Part shown: in pieces, positions 1-7,484 of the stretch
Layout: every line of letters begins with the position of its first letter
How positions within the stretch are numbered: position 1 is the stretch's first letter
Notes under the pieces: model-generated
The model's input: the letters and a program-made list of their open reading frames with translations, nothing else
What the model was told of the DNA's origin: nothing
The model's database searches: none
Source: an uncultured Bacteroidales bacterium
GTDB taxonomy: Bacteria; Bacteroidota; Bacteroidia; Bacteroidales; Bacteroidaceae
Reading direction: 5' to 3'
Assembly (NCBI GenBank): GCA_937995875.1
Contig: CALKIW010000085.1
Span: 1-9,364 of the forward strand
Length of the DNA: 9,364 bases
Program-made: the position numbers and the translations under genes

Positions 1-70
1 ATTCAACGACAAAGTATTTGCTTATTTTGTTTTTTGAACGATATTTTTCATTCAAAGGAAGACGGAGTTG

Positions 71-212
71 TAATTCATAATTCACAATTCATAATTCATA
101 ATTAGGCTCGCGCGGTGTGCAAATCGATGCAACAGAAACGGAGGCAGATAAATTGTGAATTATGAATTAATAAAACGCGCGAGCCTAATTATGAATTGTG
201 AATTATGAATTA
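71..212. repeat. Inverted array of heptanucleotide (TAATTCA) repeats
   Basis: Positions 71-105 are five head-to-tail 7-bp units (TAATTCA, TAATTCA, CAATTCA, TAATTCA, TAATTAG) followed by GCTCGCGCG. Positions 176-212 are the reverse complement of the same block with one unit fewer (four heptamers plus the same GC-rich cap). A third, partial copy of about three units lies at 151-170 in the orientation of the right arm. The outer arms could pair over about 37 bp around a loop of roughly 61 bp. The array sits immediately after the stop codon of the minus-strand surface-protein gene, so it may act as a 3' hairpin for it. It is an intergenic short tandem repeat by appearance; origin and function are unknown. 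Confidence 0.85.
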
Positions 213-221
213 AAAAGAGGC

Positions 222-2884
222 TTATTTTACAACAAACTTCTTTCCGTTCTTGATGTAGATGCCGGGCAGGGTGGCACGCTTCACCTGAACACCCTGAAGG
301 TTGTAAATCTTACCGTCTTCTACAGGGTTGGCTACAATGCTGCCGATGCCTGTGAGGTCAGGTTCTTCTGTTCCGTAGTAGGTCAGGCGGAAGTTGTCCA
401 CGACAACCCAATCGCCCTCATGACCCTTCATGTCTTTGGCAACACCAAAGTCGAGTGTTCCACTAGCGTCTACCTCTACCAAAAGGCTGACACGATATAA
501 GCCGTTTTGGAAGAACTGACAAGCTTGGTCTATACCGTCAGGATATTCACCCACGCTGGTTACAGCACCCAATCCCGGAGCCTTGCCTACCTCCGTAGTA
601 ATGTTTGGCAACAGAGCATCTTTCTCTCCTGAATAGAGGAGTGCCAGTTGGGCTGGCTCAACACCGTCTTCACTGATGAGACGTGCCTGTTCATTATGAT
701 TGCCGTCTCGATAGAAGCCCTGGCAGGAAATGACATAGAATCCGGGCTTGAGATTTCCTACGGTCTGCGCAATCATACAGTCGTTGGTGTCGAACGATTC
801 GAGTGCAAAGTCATTATGGTTGCTGCCACGTCCCCATACCGATGCATTGGTGAGGGTCCATGCCGGCTCGACTTCTGCACGCTGGTTGAATCCCGGATTA
901 ACTAAGAGGTATGAAGCGTCTACGGGGTTAGCCTCAGAGGCTTTTTCGAGCAGCGCATCGCGCTCTGCCTTGGTTACGAGCACCCATTGTGCGTCTGCAT
1001 CATTTTCCGTAACGTTGCGTTCCTCTGTGCCGACGGTTGTGAAATCGTTGTTACCATTATCCGTGCCGGCCGATGGGTTGAACTTCACGAATACGTCGGG
1101 ATAGTCAGCCTGTACAATGTTGTACTTGCCATCGCCAAGTGCGATGAATTTCCATGTACCGGCCTTATCTCCATCCATATATCCACGATAAGAGAGATAC
1201 TGCTGTGGATTTTCGTCAGTACCGCCGTTGCGCAGTCCGGTGTTGATATGGAAGCAGTTTTCCATTTCCGAAGCCTCAAGCTTGATGAGTGTGCCGGGCA
1301 TGCCCAGGGCAGCGTGTGCACCCCAGTCTGACCCACCGGTCAGGAAGCGCTGCTGGCCAACATTATAGATGTAGAACTCGCCTGCTGCGGCCACATTGCC
1401 TGCAAACACGTTAGCCTGACGCTGAGCATGTTTGTTCTTGCGTGCCACGCGCAACATCTTCAAAGCCTCCTCTACGTCCTTAGCGTTCTTGCCGGTCTCA
1501 AACTTGGCCTTGGCCTCGTTTACAGCCTCACCACTAACACCTTCTTCGTTTGCGAGGGTCAGCGTGTTGTTGAAGTTGTCCACTTTGTTACCAACTTTCT
1601 TCTGCTCATTGATAGCATCCGTAAGGGCTGTCGTAGCATCGTTGATTGCTTTTGCGTCATTGGAGCTGATCACAGCCTGTGCGGCAGCAAAGGCTGCCGT
1701 GAAGAACGGTGCCTTAACACCGGCAAGACTTTCAGCTTTCTGGATGGCGTCTTTCAACTCAGCTTTCACCTGCGTCAGATCAATATCCGTGCCGAGATAA
1801 GTCAGTCGGAAGTTATCAAACACGGTCCAGTCATGAGGAACGCTGGTGGCTTTCCGCACACCGATCTTCAGCGTGCCATCAGTCACAGTTACAGCTACCG
1901 TCATAGGCTCGTTTTGGTATCCGCCCATGGCAAATGCCCGTGTTGCTGCTGCCAAATTATCGGGAATCCACTTGCCGGCGCTCTCCTTAAAGTATATATC
2001 GGGCACTTCCTCATCGCTCCCTCCGCCAACGATAGACACAAAGGGATGGGTCACGGCTCCTGCAAAATATTCTGCACGGATAGTCTCTGATCCGTCTTCC
2101 ACCTTGAGGCCAACCTCGTTTACATCGCCATCGCGGTAGTATCCCTGAACACTAAACTCATAAGTACCGTTGGGCAGGTCGGTCAGCGTAATGGACTGTT
2201 CGAAACTCTCGCTGTTCCAGCTTTCCCGACAGGAATTGAAATTGGCACCTTCGATAGGGTTGTTACCTCCAACAAAGTTAGAATACCACTCATCTCCGCG
2301 GAAGTTGTTTCGCGACAAGTCGTACCAGGGAATCAGGAATGTTGCGTCCAGCTTGTTCGAAGCGGAAGCCTCGGCAAGCTTTGCCACTCGCTCCTCCGGC
2401 TGACGAGCTGCCAGGTGTCATCAGTACCTGCGCTGGAAAGGATTCCGTCGAGGGCGCTAAGCACAACATCGTCACCACAATAGATATGGTATGCATTTGG
2501 GATGCCTTTGCTGTCGTCCTTCTCGAATTCCCATACCGATGGAGGATATTTTCCCTCCGGCTGGTCCATATAGTAGAGGTCATCACCGGCAACTCCACAG
2601 AGCAGACCATCACCGTTGTGTCGGGTATAAATGACGAAAGCATTGCTTGCAGCGTCTTCACCCGGCACGCGCAACTCTACGGCTATACCAAAACTGCCCA
2701 ATGCTGCATGGGTGGTCCAAATACTTTCAACATAGTCGTTGTCTTGCAGCCATTTTCCAGTCTCCACATTATAGAGATAGTAGGTGCCTGCCGCAACCTC
2801 AGACCCCGTATAGGGCGAAGTTTGAGCTTGAAGCGACAGCGCGCTGACAAGCCCAATGGCTAATAGTAAACTTTTCTTTTTCAT
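222..2884 (-). pseudogene. Secreted, internally duplicated carbohydrate-binding-like surface protein, split by a frameshift
   Basis: The gene starts at ATG 2884 with a signal peptide (MKKKSLLLAIGLVSALSLQA, probable cleavage before QTSPYTG). Reading is lost near 2396-2398. Restoring one G in the coding strand (GTC AGC CGG GAG GAG) gives an uninterrupted protein of 887 residues. Restored layout: beta-rich module at about 24-165; jelly-roll-like module at about 170-365 ending DNFRLTYLG; alanine/lysine-rich helical linker at about 370-495; second copy of the first module at about 501-640; second jelly-roll copy at about 646-838 ending DNFRLTYYG; C-terminal tail at about 859-887 (IYNLQG...PGIYIKNGKKFVVK). 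Such tails in Prevotella and relatives are associated with type IX secretion and surface anchoring. By family resemblance it is probably a surface glycan-binding protein; no catalytic motif is visible and the ligand is unknown. The break may be a real inactivation or an assembly error. The distal 721 codons could in principle start at GTG 2387, but that product would have no signal peptide. Confidence 0.8.
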
Positions 2885-3067
2885 AAGCAAATTGTTTTAA
2901 AAGGTTGTAGAATAAAACTGTCAAAAATCTATTTGACCAAGATAGCGAGAATAACAATTGGCTATGGAAAATTACAATTCATAAAAAGACAATATTCCTT
3001 CAAAAAACTCCGTTCATGCCGCTATTAGCATATTTTCGTATGTTCAGGAGTTTTCCGGCTTTGAAAA
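2885..3067. other. Intergenic stretch upstream of the surface-protein gene
   Basis: AT-rich, with no open frame of interest on either strand. It should contain the minus-strand promoter and leader of the gene starting at 2884, but I found no clean TTTG / TAnnTTTG pair; the nearest approach is TATCTTGG on the minus strand (2937-2944), without an upstream TTTG at the right distance. The right part (3002-3054) holds the hairpin listed separately. Confidence 0.5.
3002..3054 (-). terminator. Terminator-like inverted repeat with T-run (minus strand)
   Basis: AAAACTCC (3004-3011) and GGAGTTTT (3047-3054) are perfect inverted repeats. Read on the minus strand, the second arm runs into TTTTTT. The 35-nt interior can fold again (ATGC 3016-3019 with GCAT 3028-3031). 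It would stop minus-strand transcription coming from the structured element at 3068-3266 or from the tRNA before it reaches the surface-protein gene. The stem is AT-rich and the loop long, so this is tentative. Confidence 0.35.
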
Positions 3068-3266
3068 GGTCCCTATGTTTTCACTGTTCCTCCGTGTGAT
3101 ATTATGGATGAGAAACCATCATAACATCACACACATACTCTCGGCTATCAGAGAGACCATCAAACAATCGTCAGCAATTTATTCTTCATTGACCCGCTCC
3201 GCAAACACCAAAAATGCTATGGTCTTTGCAGCTGGAAGTGAAAACTGATTTGGGGGCATAGGGACC
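3068..3266. ncRNA. Candidate structured RNA, multi-branched fold, strand unresolved
   Basis: The ends pair: GGTCCCTATG (3068-3077) with CATAGGGACC (3257-3266), TTTTCAC (3078-3084) with GTGAAAA (3238-3244), TTCC (3087-3090) with GGAA (3234-3237). That is 21 base pairs, interrupted by a 12-nt bulge (3245-3256) and a 2-nt bulge (3085-3086). Inside are three hairpins: 3094-3132 (GTGTGAT...ATCACAC, continued by TTATG/CATAA), 3138-3155 (CTCTC/GAGAG, 8-nt loop) and 3201-3229 (GCAAA/TTTGC plus ACCA/TGGT around one mismatch). No open frame explains it. Evidence on strand conflicts: A3101 opposite C3125 becomes a G-U pair on the minus strand, whereas an intrinsic terminator overlaps the 3' side on the plus strand. 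I do not recognise the family; no tmRNA, SRP or RNase P signatures are visible. A palindromic miniature transposable element is the main alternative. Confidence 0.45.
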
Positions 3267-3279
3267 GTGCCTCCTTTTT
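3252..3279 (+). terminator. Rho-independent terminator (plus strand)
   Basis: GGGGGCA (3252-3258) pairs with TGCCTCC (3268-3274), seven pairs including one G-U, around a 9-nt loop and followed by TTTTT (3275-3279). No protein gene lies upstream on the plus strand, which suggests a short untranslated transcript ends here. The arm and loop include CATAGGGACC, which is also one side of the outer stem of the element at 3068-3266. Confidence 0.6.
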
Positions 3280-3370
3280 ATATTAATTATTAACCGCAAA
3301 AATCATGTGGGAGCAAAAAGCAGTGTGCTTTCAATCTCAGCCTTGAGTATATGTATTTCTCAAGCAAACA

Positions 3371-3398
3371 AAAAAGCTGCGAATGTTCGCAGCTTTTT
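3371..3398 (-). terminator. Terminator of the tRNA-Met transcript (bidirectional in form)
   Basis: AAAAAGCTGCGAA (3371-3383) and TTCGCAGCTTTTT (3386-3398) are perfect inverted repeats. On the minus strand it is a GC-centred hairpin with a four-base ATGT/ACAT loop followed by a T-run, 13 nt beyond the 3' end of the tRNA. Its symmetry would let it also stop plus-strand transcription. Confidence 0.85.
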
Positions 3399-3410
3399 CA
3401 ATTCTCAATG

Positions 3411-3484
3411 TAGCGGGAGTGGGTCACGATCCCACGACCTCCGGATTATGAATCCGACGCTCTAACCAGCTGAGCTATCCCGCC
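3411..3484 (-). tRNA. tRNA-Met (CAT anticodon), probably elongator
   Basis: A 74-nt cloverleaf on the minus strand. The acceptor GGCGGGA pairs with TCCCGCT (G-U at 1:72), the D-stem is GCTC/GAGC, and the anticodon stem is TCGGA/TCCGG around TTCATAA, giving anticodon CAT. The variable loop is AGGTC, the T-stem GTGGG/CCCAC and the discriminator base A; CCA is not encoded. A CAT anticodon can also belong to initiator Met or to lysidine-modified Ile; the paired 1:72 end argues against the initiator, and I favour elongator Met. The T-loop reads ATCGTGA, so the usual T54 and A58 are replaced by A and T. The gene has its own promoter and terminator. Confidence 0.93.
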
Positions 3485-3517
3485 ATCATTTTCAGCTTCC
3501 GTATCCGAAAGCGAGTG

Positions 3518-3549
3518 CAAAGGTATGATATTATTTTTTTATTTCCAAA
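3518..3549 (-). promoter_or_regulatory. Bacteroidetes-type promoter of the tRNA-Met gene
   Basis: On the minus strand TTTG (3549-3546) is followed after 20 nt by TACCTTTG (3525-3518), matching the Bacteroidetes primary sigma consensus TTTG / TAnnTTTG with standard spacing. Transcription would begin near 3510, about 25 nt before the tRNA 5' end at 3484. Confidence 0.8.
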
Positions 3550-3588
3550 CTTTTGACGGAATTTTATCGACGTTTAATGGAAAATTGC

Positions 3589-3596
3589 TATATTTG
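3589..3596 (+). promoter_or_regulatory. Probable promoter -7 element for the START-like gene
   Basis: TATATTTG matches TAnnTTTG and lies 58 bp before the ATG at 3655. No clear TTTG is found 19-21 bp upstream; TTTA at 3563-3566 is the nearest candidate. It diverges from the tRNA promoter, about 40 bp away. Confidence 0.55.
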
Positions 3597-3654
3597 TAGG
3601 CATATCAAGACATAAAGTGATTTCCATAAGTGGAGTTATAATACAATTTCTTCG

Positions 3655-4053
3655 ATGAGAAAGACAAAAGTTACCATAGAGCGCGCATTGCGTTCCCGTT
3701 CAGAATCTATCATATGGAAACTTATTTCCACCCCCGGCGGACTGTCCCGGTGGATTGCCGAACAGGTGAAGCAAGATGGGGATGTGCTCATATTCACGTG
3801 GGGCAAGCCCGGTCAAGTCTATGAAACGCGGCGTGCCCGGATTCTGAAAACCGCCAAAAACAAATTTTTCAGGTTTCACTGGGAGGACGAAGATGATCCG
3901 GAAGCCTACACGGAACTGGCTATGACCAAACTGGGCGTGACGGACGAGTTTGCCCTGTGCATTACCGACTTCTCTGAGCCCGACGATATTGACACCATAA
4001 CTTATATGTGGAATCACGATCTCGACAGGCTACAGCATAAGACAGGAGTGTAA
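3655..4053 (+). CDS. START-like domain protein (SRPBCC fold), 132 aa
   Basis: A small soluble protein with no signal peptide or membrane segment. It resembles the Bacteroidetes START-like/AHSA1-type family: an N-terminal strand (KVTIERAL), a helix with the typical LISTPGGLSRWIAEQV stretch (residues about 24-39), then alternating strands (FTWGKP, FFRFHWEDEDDPEAY) and a final long helix (DIDTITYMWNHDLDRLQ, about 110-126). Family members bind hydrophobic ligands in a helix-grip cavity, but no ligand can be named here and the role is unknown. The START-like / LptF / RibBA order recurs in Bacteroidales to my knowledge, which supports it being a real, conserved housekeeping gene. It is separated from the permease by 213 bp that contains another promoter-like site, so the two may be transcribed independently. 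ATG 3655 is the only sensible start, with the stop at 4051-4053. Confidence 0.88.
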   Translation: MRKTKVTIERALRSRSESIIWKLISTPGGLSRWIAEQVKQDGDVLIFTWGKPGQVYETRRARILKTAKNKFFRFHWEDEDDPEAYTELAMTKLGVTDEFALCITDFSEPDDIDTITYMWNHDLDRLQHKTGV

Positions 4054-4087
4054 CGATACAAGACAGAGGGTGTAACGCCTCAAGACC
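4039..4087 (+). repeat. Imperfect 21-22 bp tandem repeat across the stop codon of the START-like gene
   Basis: AAGACAG...GTGTAACG followed by three variable bases and C occurs at 4039-4059 and again at 4060-4081, with the start of a third copy (AAGACC) at 4082-4087. The first copy contains the stop codon TAA (4051-4053). It looks like a small local duplication; no function is evident. Confidence 0.55.
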
Positions 4088-4202
4088 GGAACAGCACTGG
4101 CAAGGCACGACGCTATCACAAACGGCGAAACTAAAATCACAGCCGGTCTGCTTCCTTGAGATAAAAAAAGCGAAAATCAGCGTTTTCCTAATTATTTTGC
4201 AT

Positions 4203-4210
4203 TACCTTTG
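4203..4210 (+). promoter_or_regulatory. Probable promoter -7 element for the permease-ribBA operon
   Basis: TACCTTTG matches TAnnTTTG, 56 bp ahead of the ATG at 4267. The upstream TTTG box is not convincing (TTTT at 4183-4186 is slightly too close). Transcription would start near 4217. Confidence 0.6.
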
Positions 4211-4266
4211 CAATCTGATAAAAGCGGCACACCTCCCAGCAATGCCCGTGTGCGGCACGATGATTT

Positions 4267-6225
4267 ATGAATTTTCGGATTAAGAAACTTGACATATTCA
4301 TTGCCCGTCAGTTCGGGCTTTTGTTTATAGGAACTTTTTTCATCTGCCAGTTTGTGCTCATGATGCAGTTCCTATGGAGATTCATCGACGATCTGATTGG
4401 CAAGGGCCTTTCCATGGAGATCATGGCCCAGTTTTTCTGGTATATGGCCTTGATGCTTGTGCCACAGGCTTTCCCCCTTGCCATTCTGCTCAGCTCACTC
4501 ATCACCTTTGGCAATCTCGGCGAAAGTTCGGAGCTTACGGCCATCAAAGCTGCCGGCATCTCACTGATGCAGTCGTTCCGCTCACTGATCTTCATCACCG
4601 TTGTTATATGTCTGTGCTCTTTTTATTTCCAAAACAACATCGGCCCCCAAGCCAACATGAAACTTACGCAGCTGCTCATCTCGATGAAGCAGAAAAGTCC
4701 GGAGTTGGAAATTCCCGAAGGCATATTCTATGACGGCATTCCCAACTGCAACATCTATGTGCAAAAGAAAAATGTCAAGACCGGGAAACTCTACGGCATC
4801 ATGATCTACCGCATGACGCAGAGTTATGAAGATGCCGCCATCATCCTTGCAGATTCAGGCATGCTGCAATCTACGGCCGAAAAAAAACACCTCCTGCTCA
4901 CCCTGTGGAGTGGCGAATGGTTTGAAAACATGCAGGCACAGCAACTGGCAGGGAGTGCCGCCGTGCCCTATCGTCGGGAGTCGTTTGTGGCCAAACGCAT
5001 TGTGCTCGACTTCGACGGCGACTTCAACATGGCGGACGCGGCGTCACTCTCCAACAATGCCAGAGGCAAAAGCCTGGCTCAAATCAGCAATGCCATAGAC
5101 TCTCTCAACCAGACGTATGACAGCATCGGACGGGCTTTCTACGACGATGTGAAACGCATATACTACGACGCTCCCAGTCTGAACAAGCGCGACTCGATGG
5201 CTGCTGTAAAAAGGGGAACAGCCAAAGGATTCGACTTCTACAAGTTGCTCGACAAGAAAGAAATCGCAAAGCAACGCCAAATCTACACCGAAGCTCTGGG
5301 CAAGGTGCAGGGAGAACTGAGCGATCTGGAATTCAAGAGCCTCATCACCAAAGACAACGAGCGCGTGATTCGCCAACACAAAATAGAAGCCATCAATAAG
5401 TTCACGCTGGCCTATCAGTGCCTCATCTTCTTTTTCATCGGCGCCCCCTTGGGTGCCATCATTCGGAAAGGCGGACTCGGCGTGCCCGTCATTGTCTCCG
5501 TGCTGGTGTTCATCGTCTACTACATCCTCGACAACTCCGGCTATCGCATGGCCCGGCTTGGGGCTTGGTCAATATGGTTTGGCAAGGGCCTGGCTCCGGC
5601 ACTGCTCACGCCCCTCGCCATCTTTGTGACCTACAAGGCCTACAACGACTCCGTTGTGTTCAATGCTGACGTATGGCGCAACATCATCATGCACACCTTA
5701 GGGCTCCGCACCAAGCGTCACATCAACCGCAAGGAGGTGATTCTCCATGAGCCAGACTATGCCAAAAACAACGCAGTCTTGGCAGAAATCAACCGAGAAG
5801 TCACGGCCTATTCGCACGCTCACAACCTCGTGTCACTCCCCAATATAATCAATGTGTTCTTTAAATACCAGCCCGACCATGAGATTGAACGCCTCAACGG
5901 GATATTGGAGCAGACCATCGAAGACCTGTCGAACACTCAGGACAGGCAGGTGATACATTACCTCAACCAGTATCCCATCATGTCGGTCAAGGCACACACC
6001 AGGCCTTTCGAGCGGAAATGGCTCAACATCATGGGCGCCGTCATCCTGCCGCTGGGACTGTTCTTCTACCTCCGTATGTGGAGATACCGCCTGCGGTTGC
6101 TTCGCGATCTCCGTATCATCAAGTCGAACAGCACGAATATCATTAACCACACCGAGAAGACCATCATCAATCACCCCAAACCCATAGACGAAAGTCTCCA
6201 AACACAACATACAGAACAAAAATAA
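4267..6225 (+). CDS. YjgP/YjgQ family permease (LptF/LptG-type) of lipopolysaccharide export, 652 aa
   Basis: Inner-membrane subunit of the LptB2FG ABC transporter, which extracts lipopolysaccharide and passes it to the periplasmic bridge. N-terminal membrane segments lie at about 16-38, 57-82 and 104-122, with the conserved cytoplasmic coupling stretch GNLGESSELTAIKAAGISL at 82-100 that contacts the ATPase. A large soluble periplasmic region (about 125-375) is followed by three more segments (about 378-399, 404-424, 438-458), completing the classical six-helix layout. A further 190 residues follow, largely soluble, with a seventh hydrophobic segment at 587-603 and a basic tail. Classical LptF/LptG proteins are about 360 residues; this one has a larger middle region and the added C-terminal part, which I believe is usual for Bacteroidetes homologues. 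Whether it acts as F or G cannot be told. The stop lies 12 bp before RibBA, indicating co-transcription. Confidence 0.9.
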   Translation: MNFRIKKLDIFIARQFGLLFIGTFFICQFVLMMQFLWRFIDDLIGKGLSMEIMAQFFWYMALMLVPQAFPLAILLSSLITFGNLGESSELTAIKAAGISLMQSFRSLIFITVVICLCSFYFQNNIGPQANMKLTQLLISMKQKSPELEIPEGIFYDGIPNCNIYVQKKNVKTGKLYGIMIYRMTQSYEDAAIILADSGMLQSTAEKKHLLLTLWSGEWFENMQAQQLAGSAAVPYRRESFVAKRIVLDFDGDFNMADAASLSNNARGKSLAQISNAIDSLNQTYDSIGRAFYDDVKRIYYDAPSLNKRDSMAAVKRGTAKGFDFYKLLDKKEIAKQRQIYTEALGKVQGELSDLEFKSLITKDNERVIRQHKIEAINKFTLAYQCLIFFFIGAPLGAIIRKGGLGVPVIVSVLVFIVYYILDNSGYRMARLGAWSIWFGKGLAPALLTPLAIFVTYKAYNDSVVFNADVWRNIIMHTLGLRTKRHINRKEVILHEPDYAKNNAVLAEINREVTAYSHAHNLVSLPNIINVFFKYQPDHEIERLNGILEQTIEDLSNTQDRQVIHYLNQYPIMSVKAHTRPFERKWLNIMGAVILPLGLFFYLRMWRYRLRLLRDLRIIKSNSTNIINHTEKTIINHPKPIDESLQTQHTEQK

Positions 6226-6237
6226 AAATAACGAGAT

Positions 6238-7446
6238 ATGGAAAAATTCAATATGAGTAGCATCGAGGATGCCATCAACGATTTCAAAGAAGGAAAATTT
6301 GTGATCGTAGTGGACGATGAAGACCGTGAAAACGAGGGCGACCTCATCATTGCCGCAGAAAAGATTACCCCCGAAAAGGTGAACTTCATGTTGAAAAACG
6401 CGCGTGGCGTGCTCTGCGCACCCATCACCCTGTCGCGCGCAGCAGAACTCGACCTCCCTCATCAGGTGCATGACAACACTTCGGTACTGGGCACTCCGTT
6501 TACCGTGACCGTAGACAAACTCGAAGGTTGCTCCACCGGCGTCTCCGCCCACGACAGAGCCGAGACCATCAAGGCGCTGGCCGACCCTGCCTCTACTCCG
6601 GAGACCTTTGGGCGACCCGGCCACATCAACCCTCTCTATGCACAAGACAATGGCGTGCTGCGCCGATCGGGCCACACAGAAGCCGCTGTAGACCTGTGCA
6701 AGCTGGCGGGCCTATACCCCGTCGGAGCGTTGATGGAAATCATGAACGACGACGGCACGATGGCCCGTATGCCCGACCTGCAAAAGCGAAGCGAGGAATG
6801 GGGCATTAAAATTATCTCCATCAAAGACATCATCGCCTATCGCCTGCAGCGCGAAACCAGCATTGAGGTGGGCGAAGAAGTGGATATGCCCACTATCTAC
6901 GGACATTTCCATCTCATCCCCTTCCGCCAAACCAGCAATGGATTGGAACACGTGGCGATGATCAAGGGAGAGTGGAAAGCCGACGAGCCGGTTCTCGTGC
7001 GTGTGCACTCCTCGTGCATGACAGGTGACATTCTCGGCAGCCGGAGATGTGACTGTGGCGAACAGCTGCACAAATCCATGCAGATGATAGAGAAAGAGGG
7101 CAAGGGCGTGGTGATCTATATGCAGCAGGAAGGGCGCGGCATCGGACTGATGAACAAGATTGCCGCCTACAAACTGCAGGAACAAGGCCTGGACACGGTA
7201 GACGCCAACGTGCATCTCGGATTCAAACCCGACGAGCGCGACTACGGTTGCGGAGCACAGATGCTGCGCCATCTGGGAGTTCACAAGATGCGCCTCATGA
7301 CCAACAATCCCACCAAGCGCGTAGGATTGGAAGCCTACGGACTCAAAATCGTGGAGAACGTTCCCATCGAGGTTTCGCCCAACAAATACGACGTGAAATA
7401 CCTGCGCACCAAGCGCGACCGCATGGGGCACAACCTGCATCTGTAG
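6238..7446 (+). CDS. ribBA: RibBA: 3,4-dihydroxy-2-butanone-4-phosphate synthase / GTP cyclohydrolase II, 402 aa
   Basis: Fused enzyme catalysing both entry reactions of riboflavin synthesis: ribulose 5-phosphate to dihydroxybutanone phosphate plus formate, and GTP to diaminohydroxy-phosphoribosylamino-pyrimidinone. The N-terminal RibB half (about 1-202) shows DDEDRENEGD at 26-35, RPGH at 126-129 and GHTEAAVD at 145-152, the metal and substrate residues of the family. The C-terminal RibA half (about 205-402) shows the zinc cysteines 260, 271 and 273 (SSCMTGD, RRCDCGEQL), QEGRGIGL at 297-304 and TNNPTK at 355-360. Both halves look complete and active, and the length is normal for a fusion. The gene follows the permease by 12 bp and ends in a strong hairpin. 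ATG 6238 is used here; Met6 (6253) is a possible alternative start. No FMN riboswitch is visible upstream. Confidence 0.97.
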   Translation: MEKFNMSSIEDAINDFKEGKFVIVVDDEDRENEGDLIIAAEKITPEKVNFMLKNARGVLCAPITLSRAAELDLPHQVHDNTSVLGTPFTVTVDKLEGCSTGVSAHDRAETIKALADPASTPETFGRPGHINPLYAQDNGVLRRSGHTEAAVDLCKLAGLYPVGALMEIMNDDGTMARMPDLQKRSEEWGIKIISIKDIIAYRLQRETSIEVGEEVDMPTIYGHFHLIPFRQTSNGLEHVAMIKGEWKADEPVLVRVHSSCMTGDILGSRRCDCGEQLHKSMQMIEKEGKGVVIYMQQEGRGIGLMNKIAAYKLQEQGLDTVDANVHLGFKPDERDYGCGAQMLRHLGVHKMRLMTNNPTKRVGLEAYGLKIVENVPIEVSPNKYDVKYLRTKRDRMGHNLHL

Positions 7447-7484
7447 CAGAAGCCCATTGCTCATCAACACATCAGAATCATCCC

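Noticed and set aside
1..104. Possible C-terminal ends of an upstream plus-strand gene (for example FNDKVFAYFVF, stop at 35-37)
   Set aside because: All three plus-strand frames are open at the edge and none has enough residues to recognise.
71..212. CRISPR-like repeats
   Set aside because: Units are 7 bp, directly abutting and without unique spacers; no cas genes are present.
1428..2090. Plus-strand open frame of 220 codons opposite the surface-protein gene
   Set aside because: It lies wholly antisense to a gene with clear domain repeats and a signal peptide; its translation is Cys/His-rich without domain character.
3068..3266. Miniature inverted-repeat transposable element
   Set aside because: The 10-bp terminal repeats would fit, but the flanks (GAAAA on the left, GTGCC on the right) show no target-site duplication, and a terminator and internal hairpins fit an RNA better. 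Not excluded without a copy-number search.
5833..6675. Minus-strand open frame of 280 codons across the permease-ribBA junction
   Set aside because: Antisense to two well-recognised genes, and it bridges their junction; composition is that of a shadow frame.
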